Below are positions 14,099 through 21,380 of a DNA stretch of 28,223 nucleotides, one piece after another (positions within the stretch are counted from its first letter, which is position 1; each line of letters starts with the position of its first letter). The stretch comes from Pseudomonadota bacterium (lineage in GTDB: Bacteria > Pseudomonadota > Gammaproteobacteria > Acidiferrobacterales > Acidiferrobacteraceae), in contig JAJZZU010000004.1 of assembly GCA_021797365.1 (NCBI GenBank), positions 1 through 28,223 on the forward strand. The letters are read 5' to 3'. Both the position numbers and the translations under genes were made by a program. The notes beneath the pieces were generated by a model. The model worked only from the letters and a program-made list of their open reading frames with translations. It was not told where the DNA came from and searched no databases.

Positions 14099-14545
14099 GT
14101 GAAAAACCCTGCTATTCCCGCATTGTTGGCCTGCGCCATCCTGGGCGGGTGCGCCCAGTACCAGCCCGGCCCCGTGCCGTTTCAACAGGCCCAGTCCCAG
14201 ATCGTGCGTTACGGCACGGTCATCCGCGCCCAATTCATCCGGATCCCGCAGAACGACGCGGTGGGCGGGGCTTTGATCGGCGGCGCGCTCGGCGCCGGTA
14301 TCGGATCGCTGATCCACAACACCAACGGGGCCATCGCCGGCGGCGTCCTGGGGGCGTTGGGGGGTGGCGCGATTGGCGCTAACCAAGCGCAGAACGGCCA
14401 GCTGCTGGCGATCCGCTTGCAGGACGGCCGCATCATCCAGGTGCGTGTCGCTCGCAATTTCCAGCAGTCCCCGCCCTATCAGGTCGGCGAGAACGTGGAG
14501 CTTATCCAAAGCGGCGGACGCCTCTCCATCGGCTTCGCGGGTTGA
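14099..14545 (+). CDS. Glycine-zipper lipoprotein
   Basis: A 148-residue lipoprotein. The signal peptide ends in the lipobox LGGC with Cys18 as the lipidation site. A glycine-zipper stretch (GGALIGGALGAGIGSLI and GGVLGALGGGAIG) spans about residues 56-97, followed by a small beta-rich domain. This resembles SlyB/PcP-type outer-membrane lipoproteins. The start is GTG with GGAGAG upstream. The stop overlaps the ATG of an XRE regulator gene. It might serve the conjugation envelope complex or be a general envelope protein; context does not decide. Confidence 0.78.
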   Translation: MKNPAIPALLACAILGGCAQYQPGPVPFQQAQSQIVRYGTVIRAQFIRIPQNDAVGGALIGGALGAGIGSLIHNTNGAIAGGVLGALGGGAIGANQAQNGQLLAIRLQDGRIIQVRVARNFQQSPPYQVGENVELIQSGGRLSIGFAG

Positions 14546-14751
14546 TGGATGACGTGGCCCGCCGGATCGCGGCGCGCCGCCGGGAGATGGGCTTGCGTCA
14601 GGAGGACCTGGCCCGCCTGGCCGGCGTCTCGCGCGCGCGGGTGATCGCTATCGAGCAAGGCTCGCCTGCCCTGCAGGTCGATAAGCTGCGGCGTGTCCTG
14701 GACGTGCTGGGACTGGTGTTGACCGTCGAGAGGCGGGAGCCGCCGCCGTAG
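14545..14751 (+). CDS. Small XRE-family DNA-binding protein (HipB-like, no toxin partner)
   Basis: A 68-residue protein that is almost entirely a helix-turn-helix domain (LRQEDLARLAGVSRARVIAIEQG at about 17-39) plus a HipB-like dimer helix (VDKLRRVLDVLGLVLTV). The ATG shares its first base with the end of the lipoprotein stop (TGATG). No HipA gene follows, so it is either an orphan antitoxin-like regulator or controls another promoter on the element. Confidence 0.72.
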   Translation: MDDVARRIAARRREMGLRQEDLARLAGVSRARVIAIEQGSPALQVDKLRRVLDVLGLVLTVERREPPP

Positions 14752-14942
14752 GGTTGGGCCGAAAAAGCAAAAGCCCCCGAGACCGTAAGTCTCGAGGGCT
14801 TGCTGTGATATCTGTGGCCCCAGGAGCCGAGGATCCCACCCATCCGGGCTGTCGCTTGCGAGAAGCGACCTCCACCTGTCCTGCGCTTGCCGAAGCCTAG
14901 TATTCCACAGGGTCGGTGGCACCACAAGATTTTCCAGGGGGG
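14752..14942. other. Non-coding stretch with hairpins between convergent genes
   Basis: I see no convincing gene here. A hairpin with 13-nt arms and one mismatch lies at about 14771-14801 (AAGCCC/GGGCTT ends). On the minus strand it is followed by a T-rich run (TTTTGCTTTTT), so it should terminate transcripts of the minus-strand zinc-protein gene. A second perfect hairpin, GTCGCTT-GCGAG-AAGCGAC, lies near 14850-14868. The segment between them could be a 3' UTR or a small RNA, but nothing proves it. Confidence 0.45.
14771..14801 (-). terminator. Rho-independent terminator for the minus-strand zinc protein gene
   Basis: Arms of about 13 nt with a 5-nt loop. On the minus strand the stem ends in GGGCTT and is followed by TTGCTTTTTC. 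On the plus strand no T-run follows, so the minus orientation is preferred. It may also shield the XRE gene from read-through. Confidence 0.6.
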
Positions 14943-15146
14943 CTAAACGCGGGCGGCGCCGCGCACAATCCTGATCATCTCCCGCATCACGCGGTCCGAT
15001 TCCGTCTTGGCCACAAGCAATTCCGTGCAGGCCGGGCAAAAATCCCCTTCCACGCCCGGAATGGTGGTGGTTTCGCCCTTGTAGGTATAGGGTAAATCCC
15101 ATGCACCGGAAATCAGTTCAGCCGCTCCGCAAGCGGGACATTTCAT
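14943..15146 (-). CDS. YgiT/MqsA-type zinc finger protein (short)
   Basis: A 67-residue protein on the minus strand. CPAC at residues 3-6 and CPAC at 37-40 form a zinc-binding site, and LPYTYKGETTTIPGV is the signature of the N-terminal domain of MqsA/YgiT antitoxins. The C-terminal helix-turn-helix of full MqsA is missing. ATG 15146 is chosen because GAGGAGG lies 6 nt upstream and it gives the standard family N-terminus. The frame stays open further upstream (about 34 codons), reading LVKVYWHERQEWLLRRL, which may be leftover of a toxin partner. Stand-alone proteins of this kind are usually antitoxins of DUF4258/MqsR-like toxins; none is intact here. Confidence 0.75.
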   Translation of the reverse strand: MKCPACGAAELISGAWDLPYTYKGETTTIPGVEGDFCPACTELLVAKTESDRVMREMIRIVRGAARV

Positions 15147-15210
15147 AACAAGCCTCCTCAACAGCCATTCTTGCCTTTCGTGCCAGTATACCTTCACAAG
15201 GCCGCCCCGG

Positions 15211-15245
15211 ACGCCTCCCCCGTGGAGGCGTTTCTCATTTTTTTT
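15211..15245 (+). terminator. Strong rho-independent terminator, + direction
   Basis: A perfect 8-bp stem, ACGCCTCC at 15211-15218 and GGAGGCGT at 15224-15231 with loop CCCGT, is followed by TTCTCA and eight T residues. It stops + strand transcription just before the regulatory region of the CRISPR operon and so insulates that operon from upstream genes. Confidence 0.8.
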
Positions 15246-15250
15246 CATCT

Positions 15251-15295
15251 GTCACCAGGTGCCACAAGGTGCCGCCAGGTGTCGCAAGGTGACAC
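15251..15295 (+). repeat. Four 10-bp direct repeats, probable protein-binding array
   Basis: Four consecutive units end in CCAGGTG or CAAGGTG with an exact 10-bp period (ending near 15261, 15271, 15281 and 15291), that is, one per helical turn. The outermost bases form GTCACC (15251-15256) and GGTGAC (15288-15293) as an inverted pair. The array sits directly upstream of the promoter of the DGQHR-csf operon, so it is a candidate operator or activator site. No plus-strand gene overlaps it. Confidence 0.6.
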
Positions 15296-15320
15296 GGTAT
15301 ATCGCCCTAATAATACACAC

Positions 15321-15350
15321 TTGCTTTTCTCGATTTTCGTGATGTATAGT
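15321..15350 (+). promoter_or_regulatory. Likely promoter of the DGQHR-csf operon
   Basis: TTGCTT at 15321-15326 and TATAGT at 15345-15350 are separated by 18 nt. The -10 lies inside a GTATAGTATAC dyad at 15344-15354. It gives a transcript with a leader of roughly 245 nt before the first ATG at 15604. No other promoter-like sequence of this quality was seen before csf5. Confidence 0.5.
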
Positions 15351-15385
15351 ATACGTCATGTATTGCGCACTGTTGGGTATGGATC

Positions 15386-15545
15386 AATTTCCACACGCGC
15401 AGCTTATGGGTGGCGTGCCCGGAATTTCCGTTCGAGCCGCTACAGGAAAGGGCTGGAGGCAATTTCCACGCGAGCAGCTATGGGTGGCGGCAAGGCAATT
15501 TCCGCCCAAGCAGCTATCAGGCGAGGCGATTTCCACCGAGCCCTA
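15386..15545 (+). repeat. About five degenerate ~37-bp tandem repeats in the operon leader
   Basis: Copies start with AATTTCC (last copy GATTTCC) near 15386, 15423, 15461, 15497 and 15528, with spacing 37, 38, 36 and 31. A recurring unit reads AATTTCC, then a CGMGCAGCTAT-like part, then TGGGTGGCGG. Pairing such as GGGTGGCGG with CCGCCC between neighbours allows hairpins. A 62-codon frame (15358-15546) runs through them but looks like a by-product of the repeats. Possible roles are iterons, a partition site, or a structured leader RNA; none is proven. Confidence 0.6.
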
Positions 15546-15603
15546 GATAGTGGAAGGACATTTTTCATGCGCCAAGGGCGCATAACCGTAGAGAGGATAT
15601 CCG

Positions 15604-17019
15604 ATGAGCGCGATGAGAGAAGAATTTACGCTTAAAGACATTATTGTGCTGTATCTCGAAAAACAGCGGGTCGCCGGTCGGCCCGCAACGGTCTCTGGTC
15701 TCATGGAATTCACAGAAGATGAGTGGCCGGGATGGATATCGCCACGCGAGAAACTGATGGACGAGATTAGAGGCATGGGGATCCCGATTTCCCCGACCGG
15801 CACCATTCTGTTTGAAGATCGGCCCCTGGAAAATCCAGAAACAGAAGTCCTGTTCTCTAATGGTGAGCCGGACGAAGGCCGCCAATCAACCGACTCTTCT
15901 CAGTGCCTTGTCATGCCTGAGCCGATTTTCCGTCCCGCGGCTATGGGTCCGGCAAGTGAAACCGCCGTGCTTGCCAAAAACCGCCTCCTCGCCGAAATGC
16001 GGGGAAATTCCTCCGACATAGATAAGCGTGAGACAGGTAATCACAATTACGGAGGCTTTATGGGCGCGAGCGCAAGCGCAAACCTGCCACATGCTAACTT
16101 CACGCATCTGGTGGCCGATTTTCTGCGCTCCGGCGCGGAATATGTCTCACATTACATGGTCTTGACGCCCGGGATTGCGCAGGAGTTGTTGCAGCGCAGC
16201 CGCTACGACAGGCAGCGCCTGCTCGATAAAAACAACGTCGCAGGGTTTCTTGATCGCATCGCAAAACACAAGTTTCGCGAAAACACGAACATAGAGGTTT
16301 GCATTACACCTGACAGTCAGATGCACTTAGTCGACGGGCAACATCGTTTGACCGCAATAGCCCGTCAATCACAGCCTTTGCCGGTCTGTATCCAGTTCTG
16401 TTTCGTGGAAAACAGCGCCGCTATTCAGGCTCGCTACAACAGCCATGATTCGGCTGGCAAACCCCGAAGCCTGCGCGACCTGATCGGTAATATTGGCGAA
16501 GAAATAGGGATTGGTAGCAAGGACGCAGACCTCATGGCTGTTGCCGTTAACCATATTCGTTTTGGTTTCGTAAACATAAGCGGCTCCGAAATCGCCAAGA
16601 AAATGAGCAAAAAGGATGGCGAAGAGGTGTGCGCCATGATGCGAGAGTGGGAAACGGAAGCGCGCACACTTTTCGCCATCTATAGATCGGCTGGCAATAT
16701 CCCAAGCCGGAAGGTCTTCTACGTCGGGCCCGTAATTGGTGTCGCCTTAGCAACTCTGCGTTACCAGCTTAACGCAAATGAGTTTTGGAAGATGGCCATA
16801 CTTGATGATGGCCTACGTCAAGGGGATCCAGCAAAAACGCTGCTGAACTGGCTTTTGAGTGATGCTGGGCGTGCCGCAACCCCGACCATCCGAGCCCGTG
16901 CTTGCTCAGCAGCGTGGGGTGCACATTATGAGGGGCGTCGCCTCACTAAAATGTGCACCGGCTCCAGGAAATCTCTGGTAATCGCCGGTACACCTGTGCG
17001 TATTGGCGGTTCAGCGTAG
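15604..17019 (+). CDS. DGQHR-domain protein heading the csf operon
   Basis: A 471-residue protein. The core motif DGQHRL at residues 244-249 (HLVDGQHRLTAIA) marks the DGQHR domain of the ParB/DndB-like superfamily, in which this loop binds nucleotides or DNA ends; DndB controls phosphorothioation genes. The N-terminal ~70 residues (FTLKDIIVLYLEKQ, ISPREKLMDEIRGMGI) look like a winged-helix region, followed by a flexible linker and the DGQHR core from about 160. A purine-rich GAGAGG site precedes ATG 15604. It ends 17 nt before csf5 and so is probably cotranscribed with the type IV Cas genes. Whether it is a regulator or an unknown CRISPR accessory cannot be told. Confidence 0.78.
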   Translation: MSAMREEFTLKDIIVLYLEKQRVAGRPATVSGLMEFTEDEWPGWISPREKLMDEIRGMGIPISPTGTILFEDRPLENPETEVLFSNGEPDEGRQSTDSSQCLVMPEPIFRPAAMGPASETAVLAKNRLLAEMRGNSSDIDKRETGNHNYGGFMGASASANLPHANFTHLVADFLRSGAEYVSHYMVLTPGIAQELLQRSRYDRQRLLDKNNVAGFLDRIAKHKFRENTNIEVCITPDSQMHLVDGQHRLTAIARQSQPLPVCIQFCFVENSAAIQARYNSHDSAGKPRSLRDLIGNIGEEIGIGSKDADLMAVAVNHIRFGFVNISGSEIAKKMSKKDGEEVCAMMREWETEARTLFAIYRSAGNIPSRKVFYVGPVIGVALATLRYQLNANEFWKMAILDDGLRQGDPAKTLLNWLLSDAGRAATPTIRARACSAAWGAHYEGRRLTKMCTGSRKSLVIAGTPVRIGGSA

Positions 17020-17036
17020 ATCAGAGGAGGTACGAC

Positions 17037-17594
17037 ATGAACACTGCAGCAAAACTCAACCCGGAGGCGCCTGACGCCGTGCGATTGTCGCGCGTCACCG
17101 CCGTCGACATTCACCGCTCCGTTTGGGGTTTCGTTCATGGGCAACGATCCCACAAGGATGGCCGCAATTTTCTCTTCGACTTTCGGGTGAGCCCGGACCA
17201 GATCCTTATCAGCACGCGGGATGTGGACCAGCCCTCCCCGTTGCGCTTCGGGGCCACCTACCGCTTCGCGATTCGACTGACGCCGATTCGGCGCAGAGCT
17301 ACCGGGAACGGCAAGGTCAAGGAGCGCGCCGTCCCCCGATCCGAGGCCCAGGATTGGGCGATCAATCTGCTGGCCCGTAACGGCCTGCGCGTCGATCAGG
17401 TACGCCAGACCCTGTGGGAGTCCTTCCTGCTGGGCAAGAAGGTTTCGCATAAGTATCGCCCGCACGTCTTGCACACGCTTTTGATGAGCATCGACGCGAC
17501 CGTGATCGATCAGGAATTGGCGGATCGGGCTTGGGGCCGGGGCATCGGGCGTGGACGCGCTTGGGGCTGCGGCACATTGATTCTGAAATCGTAA
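17037..17594 (+). CDS. csf5: Cas6e-like crRNA-processing nuclease (type IV csf5)
   Basis: A 185-residue RAMP protein. DIHRSVWGF at residues 24-32 matches the Cas6e start of the ferredoxin fold and supplies the likely catalytic His26. The C-terminal glycine-rich loop GIGRGRAWGCGTLIL at 169-183 is the Cas6 hallmark. It should cut the array transcripts at the base of the repeat hairpin and leave an 8-nt 5' handle. The size and the I-E-like repeats point to the Cas6e branch rather than the longer Csf5 of Aromatoleum. ATG 17037 is set by GAGGAGG 6 nt upstream; the open frame further upstream overlaps the previous gene. It lies between the DGQHR gene and csf2. Confidence 0.85.
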   Translation: MNTAAKLNPEAPDAVRLSRVTAVDIHRSVWGFVHGQRSHKDGRNFLFDFRVSPDQILISTRDVDQPSPLRFGATYRFAIRLTPIRRRATGNGKVKERAVPRSEAQDWAINLLARNGLRVDQVRQTLWESFLLGKKVSHKYRPHVLHTLLMSIDATVIDQELADRAWGRGIGRGRAWGCGTLILKS

Positions 17595-17623
17595 TGACCT
17601 TTCTCACCATAAGGAGCACTACC

Positions 17624-18745
17624 ATGACTATGAAGACTTTTACGTTGTCTGGCACCTTGACCGCTGTCACCCCGTTGGCGGTTTCCCCTCCCGGCGCCGC
17701 GTTCAGGACGGACCGAAAAGGCAGTTCCCCTGCGCGTTTGATGCGCGCAGGTTTCAATCACGGATCCGCGTACATCCCGGCGAGCACTCCGCGCCACATA
17801 CTGCGCGAGCACCTGTCGCTGGTCATTCTGGGTGCCTTGCAGCCTCATGGCCGGACCCTACCGTTGGCGTCCGTGCTCGCGTTGAGCCGCGGTTTTACCA
17901 AGATCAAGCTCACGGACGACACGATCAAGCGTCGGAAGGCCAAAGGCAAGAAGGCGAACGGGAATGAGGCGCAAACCGAGGACTCGGCGGTCGGCGAAGA
18001 CATCATGATGGGCGCCGAACCGGAAGTCGATGAGCCGTCGTCGAGCGCGGATACCAAGGCGACGTCTGTCAAGAAGGCGTCCACGGAGAACGCTAAGAGT
18101 TATTCGGAAGCCATGGCCCATGAACGCCTCCTCCGTGAGCAGAATCCGTTTTTGGGGCTCTTTGGGGCCTGGAAGCTGCCGAGCGAGTTGCGGGTGCGCA
18201 ACATCATGCCTCGCGGCGAAAACGCTCTGGGGGTTTCGTCAGGTATCGTTCGCAAGCGCTTGCCGGAAGACATGGTCGCCCTGCTGAGTGACGATGACAT
18301 CGCGCAGTACAAGGTGCTGGCGGATGAGGTCCAAAGCAGCGAGCGAACCGACACCGGTATCGTCCACTACAGCGAGGCCGGGTGGGAAGAGATCGTGGCC
18401 GGAACGGAGTGCGATTGGGGCCTCCATATCCATCGCGCGACCGATCTGAAGATCGGGGCCATCCTAGCCTCCCTGCGCGACTTCGCCACTGATCCGGTGA
18501 TGGGGGCGCACCAGGCCTGCGGCCGCGGCGAGGTCGCGATCTCCCTGAACGGGACCCTGATCGAGCATCGTCTTCTCGAGAACCCGGTGGAAAAGCCTGT
18601 GGGAGACCTGATTTTGGCGCGCGGGCAGTTTGCCGTGACGGGCGACCTGCAACGCTACCTCGAGGTCTTTGATACGGAGGCCCGTGCAGGTTTCCCGGGG
18701 CTGGACCTGACCATGGCGCCGTTGGCCGACCAGGATGACGAATAG
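17624..18745 (+). CDS. csf2: Csf2, Cas7-like backbone subunit of type IV effector
   Basis: A 373-residue Cas7-family protein that should coat the crRNA spacer in several copies. The N-terminus (FTLSGTLTAVTPLAVSPPG) is a typical RAMP first strand, PASTPRHILREHL at about 52-64 matches Csf2, and NPFLGLFGA at 174-182 is a family hallmark. Residues about 103-157 form a lysine- then acid/serine-rich low-complexity insert that may be a disordered loop. AAGGAG at 17611-17616 precedes ATG 17624; an earlier in-frame ATG at 17594 lacks such a site. It follows csf5 by 29 nt. Confidence 0.88.
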   Translation: MTMKTFTLSGTLTAVTPLAVSPPGAAFRTDRKGSSPARLMRAGFNHGSAYIPASTPRHILREHLSLVILGALQPHGRTLPLASVLALSRGFTKIKLTDDTIKRRKAKGKKANGNEAQTEDSAVGEDIMMGAEPEVDEPSSSADTKATSVKKASTENAKSYSEAMAHERLLREQNPFLGLFGAWKLPSELRVRNIMPRGENALGVSSGIVRKRLPEDMVALLSDDDIAQYKVLADEVQSSERTDTGIVHYSEAGWEEIVAGTECDWGLHIHRATDLKIGAILASLRDFATDPVMGAHQACGRGEVAISLNGTLIEHRLLENPVEKPVGDLILARGQFAVTGDLQRYLEVFDTEARAGFPGLDLTMAPLADQDDE

Positions 18746-18746
18746 C

Positions 18747-18914
18747 ATGCAGGGGCGAAAGAGACAGCGCACCGGGGCGGCCCTCGTGGCCGCCCTCCGG
18801 CCATGGCCCCGTACCGGGGAGCGTGTGGCCATCTCGACCTACACGCGCGCCCTGCAACGGCAGATCCTCAGTGACATCGATAGGGCGTTGCGGGCGACGC
18901 AGGACAACGAATAG
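18747..18914 (+). CDS. 55-codon ORF made from a partial duplication of csf4
   Basis: An intact ATG-TAG frame directly after csf2. Its residues 10-43 (GAALVAALR through TRALQRQILSD) repeat csf4 codons just after the Walker A motif. At DNA level 18813-18875 equals 19194-19256 at 61 of 63 positions (offset 381), with weaker match back to about 18777. The P-loop itself is absent and the end (IDRALRATQDNE) differs, so it cannot be a helicase. It is most likely a remnant of a second csf4 allele or of a recombination event. It may still be translated. Confidence 0.55.
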   Translation: MQGRKRQRTGAALVAALRPWPRTGERVAISTYTRALQRQILSDIDRALRATQDNE

Positions 18915-18941
18915 GGCCCGTGCGGCTCAAGGAGCATTTTC

Positions 18942-21380
18942 ATGACAAACATACAGGACCTCTTTAGCGTGGATCGTCTGCGCCCGCTCGGCATGCAGCG
19001 CCGGGAGGTGCAGTGCGATATCGCGCAGGATCTGGAAACGATCCTGCAGGCACCACTCCCGCCGGCAAAGACCGTCACGACACGCGATGGTCAAAAGACC
19101 CGTCAGCAGGCCGCTTGTGGCCTGGTGCAGGCGGCGCCGGGGACCGGCAAGACCGTGGCGGCCCTTGTGGCCGCTATCCGGCACTGTCATCGCACCGGGG
19201 AGCGCGTGGCCATCTCGACCTACACGCGCGCCCTGCAACGGCAGATCCTCAATGACGGGGATATCGAGCGGGCCAAGGCCCTGACGGGTCAGGAGGTGGC
19301 GGTCGCAGTACGCGTGGGGCGCGCCAACTTCATTTCGCGCTCGCGCGTCGAGGCCTATGACGCCCTGTTTCGCCAGGAGGGCGTCGACAACGCGTTTTGG
19401 CGCGAGTTCGTGTCCTGGGTGCGATCGTGGACGCCGCGAACCCTTCCGCTTGACACAACCTTTATGGCCTGGCGGGATCAGTTCGAGTCGTTGCCGGAGG
19501 TCGATGGGCACAATCTCACGGAGGACATGCTGTCTATCGGTCAGGAATCGACCAAGGGCGGGGCGCCGGAGGATGACCCGGACGAAAAACAGGCCGATCT
19601 GGAGGGTTTGGTGCCCGAGGATGACGCGATTGCAGATGCGCGCCAGCAGGAGAAGCTGGCGCCGGCCGATGAAGACAAGAAGGACTTGTTTTACTACCGC
19701 CATCATGCGGAATACGCCAAGGAATGCGACATCGTCATTACCAACCACGCGACCATCGCCTTGCACGCCCAGAGCCGCGGCGCGATCCTGGGGAATATCG
19801 AGGCCGTGATTTTCGACGAGACCGACCGGCTGCCGGACGCGATTCGCAGCCTGTATTCCCATCGGATGCGCCCGCATTTGCTGCTGAACACCTGTGAGCG
19901 CCGCCGTGGTCGACGGGTCCCTAAACGCCAACGGCAGATCGCCAGCGCGATCGATGTTTGCCTCCAGGAGATCGGAGAGATATTTGATCGCCGGGACGTG
20001 ACGCCGGCCCGGCTCAAAGAGAGCGCGCCGGCCCACTGGCAGCGCCTGGCAGACCTTCTGGATGCCTTCCGGGTGCGGGGATGCTCGTCCGATCTGCGGG
20101 GGCTCCGATTGGTCAAGGAGGCGTTTAAGGAGTCGGGCCGCAAGAGCGGGAGCGGGATCGTTTACTTGAGTTTTTCACCGATCCGCAAATACCCCGCCTT
20201 GTGCGTGGACCCCGACCCGGTCGACGTGCGCAATCTGTTGGCGAGGCTTATCACGAGCTTTACGCCGGTGGACGCTCAACAGTCGCCTGCGGCGAATGTC
20301 GCTCCGGCGGATCCGGATGTAGCCGCTGAGGTGGCTGACGAGGAGATTGAGGACCTGCCGTTCGCCGGTTTCCGACACGCCGCCTACATCTCGGCGAGCC
20401 TCGTCAATCCGATCGACCGCGATCCCATGGCCCATGTGCATCATGAGTACGGCATCGACACGGCGTCGCTGGTGAAGGCGAGCCAGCACGAGCCGCCCGT
20501 GTTCGGGTCGATGCGGTTTGTCCTGTCCGATCCGTCCGTGAAAAAGCCCTTCCTGGATCGGGATAAGGACGCTGATGGGGAAGGTCAGCAGGGATTACCC
20601 TACAATCCCGCCTGGCTGGATTATATCCGGCGGGCGATCGATCATGACCCCAAACGCCGCAAACTCGTGCTCACGCCATCGTTTCTGGATGTGCGCGAAC
20701 TGCTGGCCCGCCGTGGCGTCAGCCTTTCCGACGGCGAAACCTCGCGATCCGTGATCCTGGATGGGGTCCTGTATCACCTGCCGGGCGATCCCAGTCATCA
20801 GGTGGCTACCCATGTTCGCCGGGATGACGTTCGCGCCATTATCACCCCGTCCTTGTGGGAAGGCGCCAATCTGGTGGTCGACCGGGACGATGGGCGTCGC
20901 ATCGTCTGGATGCAGGACTTGATTATCACGCGCCTGCCGGTTCCGCCGAGCCCGCCGGACATTGTGCAGAACCGGATGGTTCGAGCCATCCTCGCGAACC
21001 CCAAGAAAACCATTCGGACGCGAGAGTACGCCCTGGGCCTACTGCTCCGGCAGCGGGCGACGCAGTCCTTGCGGAAACTCCTCCAGGGGATCGGACGTGG
21101 GGTTCGTGGGCCGGATGACGCCATCCGGATCTGGCTGCTCGATCCCCGATTGGAATTGCCGGCGGCTTGGGCGGAGCGTGTGCAGGAAGCGTTATACGAC
21201 CAAGACGCGAGCGACACTCTGACGCTCCCGTTGGACCGTCAGAGTTTTCCGGCGCACAAGCACTGGATTAACGTGATTCCTCGCCGGTTCCAGTCTCAGA
21301 TCGAACAATCCGCCTTCTTTGCGCAAAGCGGTCGTCTCTGGACCTGGGCCGACATCACTCATAAAGGAGTTGCCGCATGA
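18942..21380 (+). CDS. csf4: Csf4, DinG-family helicase of type IV-A CRISPR
   Basis: An 812-residue superfamily 2 helicase. Walker A AAPGTGKT lies at residues 64-71 (Lys70), the XPD/DinG-type segment CDIVITNHATIALHAQSRG at about 260-280, the Walker B motif as FDETD at 291-295 where DEAH is usual, and motif VI QGIGRGVRG at 715-723. No four-cysteine iron-sulfur cluster pattern is visible between motifs I and II, as known for Csf4. In type IV-A this helicase is needed for interference, moving on DNA at the target without a Cas nuclease. AAGGAG precedes the ATG. The stop overlaps the csf3 start (ATGA). A fragment of it is duplicated just upstream. Confidence 0.9.
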   Translation: MTNIQDLFSVDRLRPLGMQRREVQCDIAQDLETILQAPLPPAKTVTTRDGQKTRQQAACGLVQAAPGTGKTVAALVAAIRHCHRTGERVAISTYTRALQRQILNDGDIERAKALTGQEVAVAVRVGRANFISRSRVEAYDALFRQEGVDNAFWREFVSWVRSWTPRTLPLDTTFMAWRDQFESLPEVDGHNLTEDMLSIGQESTKGGAPEDDPDEKQADLEGLVPEDDAIADARQQEKLAPADEDKKDLFYYRHHAEYAKECDIVITNHATIALHAQSRGAILGNIEAVIFDETDRLPDAIRSLYSHRMRPHLLLNTCERRRGRRVPKRQRQIASAIDVCLQEIGEIFDRRDVTPARLKESAPAHWQRLADLLDAFRVRGCSSDLRGLRLVKEAFKESGRKSGSGIVYLSFSPIRKYPALCVDPDPVDVRNLLARLITSFTPVDAQQSPAANVAPADPDVAAEVADEEIEDLPFAGFRHAAYISASLVNPIDRDPMAHVHHEYGIDTASLVKASQHEPPVFGSMRFVLSDPSVKKPFLDRDKDADGEGQQGLPYNPAWLDYIRRAIDHDPKRRKLVLTPSFLDVRELLARRGVSLSDGETSRSVILDGVLYHLPGDPSHQVATHVRRDDVRAIITPSLWEGANLVVDRDDGRRIVWMQDLIITRLPVPPSPPDIVQNRMVRAILANPKKTIRTREYALGLLLRQRATQSLRKLLQGIGRGVRGPDDAIRIWLLDPRLELPAAWAERVQEALYDQDASDTLTLPLDRQSFPAHKHWINVIPRRFQSQIEQSAFFAQSGRLWTWADITHKGVAA

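Noticed and set aside
14760..14940. A tRNA gene as integration site
   Set aside because: The hairpins do not form a cloverleaf and no T-loop GTTCGANTC-like sequence is present on either strand.
15386..15545. A third CRISPR array in the csf leader
   Set aside because: Units are contiguous and degenerate with no unique spacers between them and no similarity to the 28-nt repeats.
15358..15546. A 62-codon plus-strand protein over the 37-bp repeats
   Set aside because: No ribosome site, and the peptide only mirrors the DNA repeats, which are also open in another frame.
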